DNA of 64,000 nt from Nocardioides marinus (lineage in GTDB: Bacteria; Pseudomonadota; Alphaproteobacteria; Rhodobacterales; Rhodobacteraceae): assembly GCA_019801415.1 (NCBI GenBank), contig JAHVJD010000006.1:124001-188000 (forward strand). The letters run 5' to 3'. The position numbers and the translations under genes were made by a program. The notes under the pieces were generated by a model. That model did not search any database, was not told where the DNA came from, and was given only the letters and a program-made list of their open reading frames with translations. Below, piece by piece: positions 18,342 through 26,550 of this stretch; position 1 is the first letter of the stretch, and each line of letters starts with the position of its first letter.

Positions 18342-20435
18342 TCAGCGCTGGTTCAGGCTGTCGAAATTGCGGCCCTCGGCCACGAGCTGTTCCAGCAGCG
18401 GCGCGGGTGACCAGAAGTGATCGTCGGTTTCGGCGAACGTGCGGATGTCGGAGAGAATGCTGTCGAGGCCACGCATGTCGGCGTATTTCATCGGTCCGCC
18501 GCGCCAGCGTGGGAAGCCGTAGCCATACAGAAACACGACATCCACATCGAGCGGGCGCTGCGCGATGCCCTCTTCCACCAGGCGCGCACCTTCGTTGACC
18601 ATTGCGGCCATATAACGACGGACAATCTCATCATCGGTGAAGGTGCGGGGGCTGGTGCCAGCCTCATTTCGGGCCTGCGCGATGATTTGCTCGACCTGTG
18701 GGTCGGGCCGCCCTGCGCGAGTGCCCTCTTCGTAGATGTAGTAGCCGTGGCCGGTTTTCTGCCCCAGCCAGCCTTTGTGATAGAGCGCATCGGCAAAGAC
18801 CGGGTAGCGGTCGCGCGGATGGGCGTCCGCCGCCTTGCGTTGGCGGGTCGCATAGCCGATATCGAGGCCCGCGAGGTCGGAGACCTGATAAGGACCCATG
18901 GCGAAGCCAAAATCGGTCAGCGCCTTGTCAATCTGATAGGGGCTCGCCCCGTCCAGCACCATGTGATCGGCCGCCGTGCGGTAATGCGACAGAATGCGGT
19001 TGCCGATGAAACCGTCGCAGACACCCGCGCGCACGGCGGTTTTGCCGAGCCTTTTCGCAAGCGCAAAGGCGGTCGCCACCACGTCCGGCGCGGTTCTGTC
19101 CGCAACAACGACCTCAAGCAGCTTCATGATATGTGCGGGCGAGAAAAAATGCAGACCGATGACGTCTTCGGGCCGCGAGGTCGAGGCGGCGATTTCGTTG
19201 ACATCGAGGTAGGAGGTATTCGTCGCAAGGATCGCGCCGCGCGGCAGAATTTCGTCCAGCGTGGCGAACACGCTTTTCTTCACATCCATGCTTTCGAAGA
19301 CGGCTTCGATAACCAGGCCGACGTCGGACAGGGCACCGTAGTCGGTGACGGTCCTGAGGGAGCTCGCAAGAATCTCGTCACGTCGGTCGCTGCCAATCTT
19401 TCCGCGCCTCACGGCCGCGTCGAGGTTTCTGGCGATGGTCGTCCGGGCCTTTTCCGCGGCCTCGTTGTCGCGTTCGACCAGTGTCACTGCGAGGCCGTTC
19501 AGCACCGCAGAGGTGGCGATGCCCGCTCCCATGGTGCCGCCGCCGATAATGCCGACACCTGCAATGTCACGAGGCGCAACGTCGGCGATTTCCGGTAATT
19601 TCGACACGGCGCGTTCGGCGAAGAACGCATGGATCAGCCCACTGCGTTGGGGCGTGTCCATCAAGTGCTGGAACAGGCGGCGCTCTTCCTTCAGCCCTTC
19701 GGCAAAGGATTTCCCGACCGCGGCTTCGACCGCTTCAACCGCGGCCAGCGGGGCGACCTCGCCGCGCAGGTAGTGTTCAAGCTTCGTGCGCCAGTTTTGC
19801 AGGGCTCCTTCCTCATCCGTGGCACGGGGCATGCCGCTGACCGGGCGGGGCGGGGCTTGGTGCTCCAGCAGTGAGTGCGCATAGGCGAGGGCCGCCTCGC
19901 GAATGTCGCAGCCATCGCCGATCTGGTCGATCAACCCGGTCTCTAGCGCATCGCTTTCGGTTATCGGCGTCCCGCTGGTGATCATTCCGAGGGCAGCGTC
20001 GATCCCGACGATACGCGGCAGACGCTGCGTGCCGCCTGCGCCCGGAATGAGGCCAATCTTTACTTCAGGCAAGCCCAACCGCGTGCCGGGCAATGCGATG
20101 CGGTAATGGGCGCCAAGGGCCACTTCAAGCCCGCCGCCCAGTGCCATGCCGTGAATGGCGGCGACAACGGGTTTGTCGCAGGCTTCGATCTGGCTGATCA
20201 CGTCGGGCAGGCTGGGGCTTTGCGGCGGCTTGCCGAATTCGGAAATATCGGCCCCCCCGATGAACATCCGCCCAGCCCCGACAATCACCGCAATAGCGGC
20301 CGTGTCGTCAGACTGAAAGCGCGCGAAAGCTTCAGAAAGGCCGTGTCGGATGGCCTGTGACAGCGCGTTGACCGGAGCATTGTCGACAGTGACCACCGCC
20401 ACCCGGCCAACATTTTCGTAGGATACCGATCCCAT
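18342..20435 (-). CDS. pimF: Bifunctional enoyl-CoA hydratase/3-hydroxyacyl-CoA dehydrogenase, PimF/FadJ-like
   Basis: A 697-residue two-domain enzyme. The N-terminal crotonase domain shows GRMFIGGADISEF (about 55-67) and HGMALGGGLEVALG (about 95-108). The NAD-binding domain has VGIIGGGTMGAGIA near 295, then the 3HCDH domain with NTSYLDVNEIA, HFFSPAHIMKLLEVV and GFIGNRI. The start at 20435 is chosen for AAGGAAAGG 7 bases upstream; an upstream ATG at 20462 has none. It is the first enzyme gene after the regulator and has two palindromic boxes upstream (20467-20484 and 20504-20522), so transcription probably restarts here. Confidence 0.9.
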   Translation of the reverse strand: MGSVSYENVGRVAVVTVDNAPVNALSQAIRHGLSEAFARFQSDDTAAIAVIVGAGRMFIGGADISEFGKPPQSPSLPDVISQIEACDKPVVAAIHGMALGGGLEVALGAHYRIALPGTRLGLPEVKIGLIPGAGGTQRLPRIVGIDAALGMITSGTPITESDALETGLIDQIGDGCDIREAALAYAHSLLEHQAPPRPVSGMPRATDEEGALQNWRTKLEHYLRGEVAPLAAVEAVEAAVGKSFAEGLKEERRLFQHLMDTPQRSGLIHAFFAERAVSKLPEIADVAPRDIAGVGIIGGGTMGAGIATSAVLNGLAVTLVERDNEAAEKARTTIARNLDAAVRRGKIGSDRRDEILASSLRTVTDYGALSDVGLVIEAVFESMDVKKSVFATLDEILPRGAILATNTSYLDVNEIAASTSRPEDVIGLHFFSPAHIMKLLEVVVADRTAPDVVATAFALAKRLGKTAVRAGVCDGFIGNRILSHYRTAADHMVLDGASPYQIDKALTDFGFAMGPYQVSDLAGLDIGYATRQRKAADAHPRDRYPVFADALYHKGWLGQKTGHGYYIYEEGTRAGRPDPQVEQIIAQARNEAGTSPRTFTDDEIVRRYMAAMVNEGARLVEEGIAQRPLDVDVVFLYGYGFPRWRGGPMKYADMRGLDSILSDIRTFAETDDHFWSPAPLLEQLVAEGRNFDSLNQR

Positions 20436-20466
20436 CAATTTGCCTTTCCTTGGTTCATTCACTTGA

Positions 20467-20484
20467 TAACCGATTCATCGGTTA
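20467..20484. promoter_or_regulatory. 18-bp inverted repeat upstream of pimF-like gene
   Basis: Perfect 8-bp arms TAACCGAT and ATCGGTTA are separated by TC. It lies about 32 bases upstream of the pimF-like ATG, between that start and the IclR-type box. The form is typical of a dimeric HTH regulator site, possibly TetR-like. No TetR gene is in this region, so the binding protein would be encoded elsewhere. Confidence 0.5.
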
Positions 20485-20503
20485 ATTTCAACATGCGATA
20501 CTG

Positions 20504-20522
20504 AATTCCGCTATGCGGTATT
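20504..20522. promoter_or_regulatory. Candidate IclR operator upstream of pimF-like gene
   Basis: The sequence AATTCCGCTATGCGGTATT is a near-perfect palindrome (ATTCCGC / GCGGTAT around TAT). It has the form of known IclR-family sites. On the minus strand a TAAAAT element lies directly upstream. A related box stands before dctP (24366-24384), and an IclR regulator is encoded right next to this site. The regulator probably blocks this promoter without inducer. Confidence 0.6.
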
Positions 20523-20530
20523 TTAAGGCC

Positions 20531-21340
20531 TCACAGATCTCGATTCGTTTTTGAAAACCCCTGGCCCATCATCCGTTCGAGCTCTTGCACGGTTTCACGC
20601 AGTTTTGGGCCGACCTCGGTACGCATCCGGGGCACGGACAGCATTTCGGGCAGGGCGCCGCAGGTGAAGATCACCGGCTCGCTCAGGTCGCGGGAATAGA
20701 ACGGGGAGGCCACCGCGTGGATGTTGGAGGCAAAGTATTCATCGGGATCGGTGACGACGAAACCTGTGGTCACAAGCTGATTGTGCGCCGTGCGGCGAAT
20801 TTCCGTTGCGCGCTCGCGGGTCAGGCCGCGGTCGCCATCTGCCGCGGTCACGATCTGATCGAACCCTTCTTCGGAGGTCGAGGCCAGCAGTGCATGGCCG
20901 GAGGATGTTCCGTTGAATGGCAGCCGATGCCCGACTTCAAGCCAGAGCGAGGCAACCCCCCGTGGCCGCCATGTCTTGACGATCAGCAGCTTGCCGTCGT
21001 CTCGCACCAGCAACAGGGCAAGGGTGCCTGTCTCATCCGCCAGCCGTTGCATCAGCGGCGATGACAGATCCACAAAGGAGATCGATGCGCTTGCCATGTT
21101 GCCGAGCGCCAGCAACGCGGGGCCGGGGCGATAGCGGTCATGGCGCCGCGCATGGGTGAGATAGCCGAGCTTTTGCAAGGTGAAGGTCAGCCGCGACACC
21201 GTGGATTTGGGAATACCGGTACGCTCCGAGATATCGGCATTGCCCAGGCCATCGTCGGATGGCCGGAATGCCCGCAAGACGCTCAATCCGCGCGCCAGTG
21301 TGGTCGCGAACCTTCTATCGGTTTCAATCTCGTCGGGCAT
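20531..21340 (-). CDS. IclR-family transcriptional regulator
   Basis: About 269 residues. The N-terminal winged helix is visible in NADISERTGIPKSTVSRLTFTL (about residues 35-57). The C-terminal effector domain shows GTSSGHALLAS and a late FTCGALPEM. I take the ATG at 21340 (AGGA five bases upstream); the frame extends to 21355 without a site. It stands between the TRAP transporter genes and the beta-oxidation genes on the same strand. It is the likely local regulator, with candidate sites at 20504-20522 and 24366-24384. The effector is probably the transported acid or its CoA ester. Confidence 0.88.
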   Translation of the reverse strand: MPDEIETDRRFATTLARGLSVLRAFRPSDDGLGNADISERTGIPKSTVSRLTFTLQKLGYLTHARRHDRYRPGPALLALGNMASASISFVDLSSPLMQRLADETGTLALLLVRDDGKLLIVKTWRPRGVASLWLEVGHRLPFNGTSSGHALLASTSEEGFDQIVTAADGDRGLTRERATEIRRTAHNQLVTTGFVVTDPDEYFASNIHAVASPFYSRDLSEPVIFTCGALPEMLSVPRMRTEVGPKLRETVQELERMMGQGFSKTNRDL

Positions 21341-21369
21341 AGTGTTCCTCATCACCTTGTTATCCCGGT

Positions 21370-22707
21370 CTACATCGAGTTCGGGATCAGCAGCGAAATG
21401 ACCGGGAAGGCAATGATCAGGATCAGAACGATCACGTCAACTGTCAAAAATCGCAGGATTCCCGAGAATATTCTGTCGATCGACACGTCCTTGCCCACAA
21501 CGTTTGCGATGACGAACACATTCAATCCAACCGGCGGCGTGATCAGACCGATCTCTAGCAGCTTGATGACAACGACGCCGAACCAGATCAGGTCGAAGCC
21601 GTAATTTTCCACCAGCGGGATCATCAGCGGCAAGGTCAGCACCATGATGCCGATGGGATCCAGGAACATGCCAAGCACCAGGTAGATCACCGCGATGGCC
21701 GCCAGCAGCATGACTGGCGAAAGCTGCGCGTCTGTCACGGCGCTGACGATGCTCGGGGCGACCCCGGTCAAGGCGATAAAGGCGACAAAGATCTTGGCCG
21801 CGGCGGCAATCAGGAAAATGCTGGCGGTCTGAATGCAGGTTTCGCGCAAGGACTCGATCACTCCGCGGAGATCCAGCTTGCCTTGCGCGAAACCGATGGC
21901 GACTGCTGCGGATACGCAGACCGCAGCCGCCTCGGTCGCCGTGAAAATGCCGCCATAGATACCGCCAACAATGATAACGAAGAGGCCAATCGCCGGCCAG
22001 GAATCCAACGCGGCCCGGCCCCGGTCCCGCATCGTGATCTGCCCTTCGAACCTCGGCGCCGCTTCTGGTGTCCGGTGCACCCAGAGGAAGATGACCAGAA
22101 CGAAACCCAGCAATGAAATGAGGCCGGGCAGGATGCCTGCGAGGAACAGGGCGCTGATAGAGGTTTCGGTGAAAATCCCGTAGATGATGAAAAGGACAGA
22201 AGGCGGGATGAGCGATCCGAGCGTCCCGCCCGCGGCGACGCTGGCAGTGGCAAGCCGCTTGTCATAGCCCATGCGCAGCATCTCTGGAGAACAGATCCGC
22301 CCCATGGTGGAGGCACAGGCGATGGACGATCCGGTGATCGCGGAAAACCCGCCGCAGCCGACAACCGAGGCCATCGCGACACCACCGGGCACACTCGCCA
22401 GCCACACGCGGGCAGCTTGATAGATCTTCGTCGTGATCTCGGCGCGATAGGCAATGTGGCCAAGCGCGATGAACAGGGGGATCATGGACAGATCGTAGGA
22501 ATGGATCAGGTCGAAGGAATTGGAAAAAACCAATGACGTCGTGGGTTTCAGCGCTCGTTCAGGTGCGAAGGTACCGGTGCGAAACGCAAAGATAACAAAG
22601 GTGCCGACTGTGGCGACTCCGGCAAGTGCGAAGGCGATGGGTACCCTGACCGCAAGCAAGCCGATGACACAGGCGAAGGCGACAATGCCGATGACGGTGC
22701 CGTCCAT
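21370..22707 (-). CDS. dctM: TRAP transporter large permease (DctM)
   Basis: A 445-residue membrane protein with about 12 hydrophobic segments. Family marks are ITGSSIACASTMGRI, AAGGTLGSLIPPSVLFIIYG, FLDPIGIMVLTLP and LITPPVGLNVFV. It forms the sodium-coupled translocation unit of a tripartite carboxylate importer together with DctQ and the periplasmic DctP. Its start overlaps the dctQ stop (TGATG). The operon context suggests a carboxylate later degraded by beta-oxidation. Confidence 0.93.
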   Translation of the reverse strand: MDGTVIGIVAFACVIGLLAVRVPIAFALAGVATVGTFVIFAFRTGTFAPERALKPTTSLVFSNSFDLIHSYDLSMIPLFIALGHIAYRAEITTKIYQAARVWLASVPGGVAMASVVGCGGFSAITGSSIACASTMGRICSPEMLRMGYDKRLATASVAAGGTLGSLIPPSVLFIIYGIFTETSISALFLAGILPGLISLLGFVLVIFLWVHRTPEAAPRFEGQITMRDRGRAALDSWPAIGLFVIIVGGIYGGIFTATEAAAVCVSAAVAIGFAQGKLDLRGVIESLRETCIQTASIFLIAAAAKIFVAFIALTGVAPSIVSAVTDAQLSPVMLLAAIAVIYLVLGMFLDPIGIMVLTLPLMIPLVENYGFDLIWFGVVVIKLLEIGLITPPVGLNVFVIANVVGKDVSIDRIFSGILRFLTVDVIVLILIIAFPVISLLIPNSM

Positions 22708-23222
22708 CAGACGCTCTCCTCATGTTCATGAGCCGGGGAAATCACGCTGCCACCGGCGCGGATCGTGCGAAGGTCGCCGATCACCATCAGCAGCAGCCGA
22801 AGCCAGCAGAAGGAGATCCCGACAAGGAAAACCACACGGCCCGGCCATTTCGGCAGGTTGAGTTGACCAAAGAAGAAGGCGCCGCTTTCGACGGTATGGG
22901 CAACCTCGCGCCAACCCGCGTAGATCAGGGGGGAGAGGGCAAAGAGACCAAAGGCGCTTCCACCGACGAGCAGCCAGTCCTGCACGCGGAGGGGCATCAT
23001 TTTGCTGAGAAACTCCACCACGATATGCGCCCGGTCCAGTGTCGCTACTGCCAGGGGCAAAACGATGGCGGCGACCATCAGTTCGCGCACGATCACAATG
23101 GTGTCCGGGATGCCGGAATTGAATGCGGCCCGCAGAAATACGCTGCCTGTGATCAACACGCCAAGGCTGACAACGGCGACAACCGCCAAGTCGAGCAATA
23201 GCTTTTCAACGCGACGCAACAT
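22707..23222 (-). CDS. dctQ: TRAP transporter small permease (DctQ)
   Basis: A 171-residue protein with four predicted membrane helices (starting LLLDLAVVAVVSLGVLI) and the DctQ-type segment AFNSGIPDTIVIVRELMV, then ATLDRAHIVVEFL. It joins DctP and DctM in the TRAP complex. It is separated from dctP by 78 bases that contain a weak CCGCGG...CCGCGG hairpin, as often seen after binding-protein genes. Confidence 0.88.
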   Translation of the reverse strand: MLRRVEKLLLDLAVVAVVSLGVLITGSVFLRAAFNSGIPDTIVIVRELMVAAIVLPLAVATLDRAHIVVEFLSKMMPLRVQDWLLVGGSAFGLFALSPLIYAGWREVAHTVESGAFFFGQLNLPKWPGRVVFLVGISFCWLRLLLMVIGDLRTIRAGGSVISPAHEHEESV

Positions 23223-23300
23223 CGGTCAACTCCGTCGAAATATCATGAAGGGAAGTGCCGCGGCGCCGGTCTTGCACCGCGGAGATATGTGCAGCTGGTC

Positions 23301-24350
23301 TCAGCCGCGCGCCCAGGGATAGCCTTGGCTGTCACGCTCTTCGGCATATTTTTCCAGAAGCGTGCGGTATTGTTCCAGCAGCGACGTGCCGTCGAGCCCC
23401 GCCGCATTCGCACGTTCGACCCATTCATCAACGTATTGCTTGCCTTGCTGAACCAGCTTGTCGCGCTCTTCCGCTGGCAAGTCGATGACCTCGACACCGG
23501 CGTCCTTCATTGTTTCCAAGGCCGCGTCATTGGCCGCGGTAATCAGTTCACCCAGCTTGTCGGCCATCGCGATACCGGCATCAGCCATCGCGGACTGGGT
23601 CTCGGCGTCGAGGGAATCGTACACATCCTTGTTCATGAAGATTCCCAAGGCACCGACCTGACCCCAATTGAGCAGGGTGTAGCTCGTCATGACTTCCTGT
23701 TGTTTCAGCGCGGCAACGGCGTAGGAGTAGCCTTGCGAACAATCCAGCAACCCGGTGTCGAGACCCTGATAGGCATCGTAAATCGGCATCGCGACCATGT
23801 TTGCACCAAAATCGCGGAAGGTGTCGCCATATGCGCCGACGCCACGGACTTTCAGACCGGAAATATCCTCGACCGTGCGAATTGCCACGTCCTTGCACGC
23901 AATGTTCACTGCCGAGGTTGTGAAAGTGCCGATGTATACGAGGTTCTGGTCCGCCAGGCTTTTCGTGATCGCGTCGGAGGTCCGCATCAACTCGTCCGTC
24001 GCGCGCATTCCGACCCAGGCATCCTCATTGCGCATCGGCAGGTCGGCGAAGCTGTAGCTCAGCATTTCCTGCGGGAAATACACTGCGATGACCGTGCCGA
24101 GGTCAGCCACTCCGTCCGCAATGGATTGTGCGGCGGCATTGGCCTTGAACAGCGCTCCCCCCCATTGAATGTCGATATTTACTTCGCCGTTTGTACGGGC
24201 CGTTACGTCGTCGGCAAAGGACTGCAATGCTGCGGCCCGGGCTCCCCGATTCGGGCCGGCTTCTCCCAGAATCAGCGTTGTGTCGGCGCTCGCGATTGTC
24301 GCGGCTGCCAAGCAGAGTGCCGCCGCGGTGGATGCTAGCAGGGCTTTCAT
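23301..24350 (-). CDS. dctP: TRAP transporter solute-binding protein (DctP)
   Basis: A 349-residue periplasmic binding protein with a Sec signal (MKALLASTAAALCLAAATIASA). DctP-family marks include GEAGPNRGARAAALQSF, KVRGVGAYGDTFRDFGANMVAMP (the conserved Arg that pairs with the ligand carboxylate) and QGLDTGLLDCSQGY. A GGGAGGAG site precedes the ATG. It opens the operon, and an IclR-type box lies immediately upstream. The ligand is likely a carboxylate; mid-chain dicarboxylate is the best guess from the downstream genes. Confidence 0.92.
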   Translation of the reverse strand: MKALLASTAAALCLAAATIASADTTLILGEAGPNRGARAAALQSFADDVTARTNGEVNIDIQWGGALFKANAAAQSIADGVADLGTVIAVYFPQEMLSYSFADLPMRNEDAWVGMRATDELMRTSDAITKSLADQNLVYIGTFTTSAVNIACKDVAIRTVEDISGLKVRGVGAYGDTFRDFGANMVAMPIYDAYQGLDTGLLDCSQGYSYAVAALKQQEVMTSYTLLNWGQVGALGIFMNKDVYDSLDAETQSAMADAGIAMADKLGELITAANDAALETMKDAGVEVIDLPAEERDKLVQQGKQYVDEWVERANAAGLDGTSLLEQYRTLLEKYAEERDSQGYPWARG

Positions 24351-24365
24351 TAGGTCTCCTCCCTA

Positions 24366-24384
24366 AATTCTACTATGCGGTTTT
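24366..24384. promoter_or_regulatory. Candidate IclR operator upstream of dctP
   Basis: On the minus strand this reads AAAACCGCATAGTAGAATT. It matches the box before the pimF-like gene (ATACCGCATAGCGGAATT) in ACCGCATAG and GAATT. One half-site is imperfect. A TATAAA element lies at 24393-24398 just upstream on the minus strand, so the box would cover the transcription start, fitting repression by the IclR protein encoded at 20531-21340. Confidence 0.55.
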
Positions 24385-24772
24385 GAATTCCATTTATACG
24401 AACGGTAAGGGGAATAGTTGCGAGGAGTCAAGCTGAGTGTTTCTTGCAGTGCACCGTGAGGAGGGCCCCCGTCTTTAAAGCGCCCATGAACAATGGTTGG
24501 ATTCTCCACATCATCCCAAATACTGCGACCGCTAAGTTGCCGCAGTCTGATATGGGTTGGCGGAAATCCCCGTAGCGCTCGGCAGTCGCATGTTCGGCTA
24601 TAGAGACCCGCTGCAACGCAGCCCGTCGCCATGTTCGAGGTCATGTTGCCTTTTCAGTTAGTCGACAGGCCGAGTGCGCAAATCTCGCTGACCCATCAAC
24701 GTACTCTGGGACCTTGTGGAAGGTGGGCATGAAACCCGCTGAGCTGATGGCAGGCAACCCAGCGGTACATGC
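24385..24772. other. Gene-free stretch between dctP and BCCT gene
   Basis: About 390 bases with no frame that I can support as a gene. Small frames here have no recognised domain and no good ribosome site. The part nearest dctP holds its promoter region. The part nearest the BCCT stop has a weak CCGCTG/CAGCGG inverted repeat (about 24738-24765) that might terminate the BCCT transcript. Confidence 0.4.
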
Positions 24773-26443
24773 TTAAGAACCGCGCTCCGGGAAGGCCGTT
24801 GGCTCTCCGTGTGACGCGCGGATACTGTCATTCAAAATCGCCTTGATCAGGGCAACGCACATCAGCACCATCACCAACGAGAACGGCAGCGCGCCGATCA
24901 CCATCGCGGTTCGGATCGCATCCAGGCCGCCGACCAGCAACAGTGCTGCCACCACGAGGCTCAGCGCTACACCCCAAAAGAGGATATGCGGGCGGGCTTT
25001 GGGACCTTCGTCGCCTGCGGCGTTGATCGTATTCACGATCAGCACCGCGGAATCGGCAGTGGTGACTAGGTAGGTCATCAGGAGAACCACGATCGCCACG
25101 GCCATGATCCACCCGAGCATGTCTCCGAGCATGTAATTGGTCATGGCAAAGATCTTGTCCCCATCGGAGGCACCAAAGATCGTGCCGTTGGCCCCACCGG
25201 ATATCTCCAGTTCAATCGCCGTTCCGCCAGCAAAGGCAAACCAGACAAAGCATATGAGTGCCGGAACGATGACCGCGCCAAGGACAAACTCGCGGATCGT
25301 GCGCCCGCGCGAGATCCGCGCCAGGAACAGGCCCACAAAGGGCGCGAAGGCCACCCACCAAGCCCAGTAGAACACCGACCAGCCGCCCTGCCAGGCTTCC
25401 AGTTTGTCGGTCACACCGCCGCTGCCGTCGCCCTTGTAGATGGTGAAGAGCAGGTCAGGTAGCGCCAGAACATAGTGCCACAGGCCAATGAAAAGCGCGT
25501 AGATGCCAAAACCGGTAGCACCAAAGACGAGGAAGAAAACCAGTAGGAAAATCGACAGTCCCATGTTGAGATTTGACAGCCATTTGATGCCTTTGCCCAC
25601 TCCGGAAAGCGCCGACAACGTGGACGCACCCATGATGATCACCAACGCCACGATGATACCGGTGGCCGAGGCGGTGCCTTCGCCGTTTAGCAACCAGCCG
25701 CCGACGCCGATGCGTGCCATGCCAGCCACGAATTGCTCGACCCCGAAGCCCAGCGTTTGAGCCACTCCCAAGATCGTGGCGATTACCGCAACAATGTCGA
25801 CCAGATGTCCGGTCCAGCCGGACAGGCGGCTTCCGAACAAGGGGGCCAACGCCGAACGGATGGTCAGCGGCAGCCCGCGACGGTAGGCGAAAAAGCCCAA
25901 TGCCAGCCCGGCAATTGCATAAGAAGCCCATGCCGAGAAGCCCCAGTGCAGGTAGGACCATTTGTAGGCGTTGAGAATGTTGTCCGGGCCTGCCGCGGTA
26001 GCAAAGCCCTGAATGACATCCGGGTTGTTCTGGAAGTGGTAGACAGGCTCGGCCACGGCCCATGTAAGCATGCCGACCCCGATCCCGGCGCCGAACATCA
26101 TGGAGAACCAGGAAAACCTCGAGAATTCCGGTTTGTCGTCATAGCGGCCGATTTTCAATCGCCCTGCCGCAGGCCAGAGCGCCAAACCGATGCAGACAAG
26201 CACGAAAGCTGCCATTACCAGAATGTACCAAGAAGCGAAGTGAGTCAGGATGAAGCTGTTGAACCCGGCCAAAACCGAGCCCGCGTGTTCCGGAAAGGCC
26301 ACCGCCCAGAGCACCAACCCGCCGACCGCCAGTTTGCCGGTCACCGTGACGTCGACATTGAAGCCGGAATAAAACCCTTTCTCAGCCGTCTTGATCGGGA
26401 GGACTCTTAAGGGCTCCCTTATCCTCCTTCTAATATTGGACAT
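24773..26443 (-). CDS. BCCT-family betaine/choline/carnitine-type transporter
   Basis: A 556-residue transporter with about 12 hydrophobic segments. The BCCT signature is visible as YWAWWVAFAPFVGLFLARIS then SRGRTIREF. The earlier segment FSWFSMMFGAGIGVGMLTWAV is also typical of the family. It imports quaternary ammonium compounds or their sulfonium/sulfonate analogues with sodium or protons. A strong AGGGAGGAAC site precedes the ATG. It lies just downstream of the [2Fe-2S] reductase gene on the same strand, pointing to catabolism rather than osmoprotection. Confidence 0.93.
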   Translation of the reverse strand: MSNIRRRIREPLRVLPIKTAEKGFYSGFNVDVTVTGKLAVGGLVLWAVAFPEHAGSVLAGFNSFILTHFASWYILVMAAFVLVCIGLALWPAAGRLKIGRYDDKPEFSRFSWFSMMFGAGIGVGMLTWAVAEPVYHFQNNPDVIQGFATAAGPDNILNAYKWSYLHWGFSAWASYAIAGLALGFFAYRRGLPLTIRSALAPLFGSRLSGWTGHLVDIVAVIATILGVAQTLGFGVEQFVAGMARIGVGGWLLNGEGTASATGIIVALVIIMGASTLSALSGVGKGIKWLSNLNMGLSIFLLVFFLVFGATGFGIYALFIGLWHYVLALPDLLFTIYKGDGSGGVTDKLEAWQGGWSVFYWAWWVAFAPFVGLFLARISRGRTIREFVLGAVIVPALICFVWFAFAGGTAIELEISGGANGTIFGASDGDKIFAMTNYMLGDMLGWIMAVAIVVLLMTYLVTTADSAVLIVNTINAAGDEGPKARPHILFWGVALSLVVAALLLVGGLDAIRTAMVIGALPFSLVMVLMCVALIKAILNDSIRASHGEPTAFPERGS

Positions 26444-26550
26444 ATTTGTTCCTCCCTTATGGTTCTAGGTGCGTGGTTTGACCATCTTCGTGCCGTTCAA
26501 GGGGCTGTGCCGCGTCGCCTCCGCTCTGAGCGGGCAAGCGGTGTGACTTC

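Noticed and set aside
24363-24644. 93-codon minus-strand frame upstream of dctP
   Set aside because: No recognisable domain; it runs through the dctP promoter and operator region.
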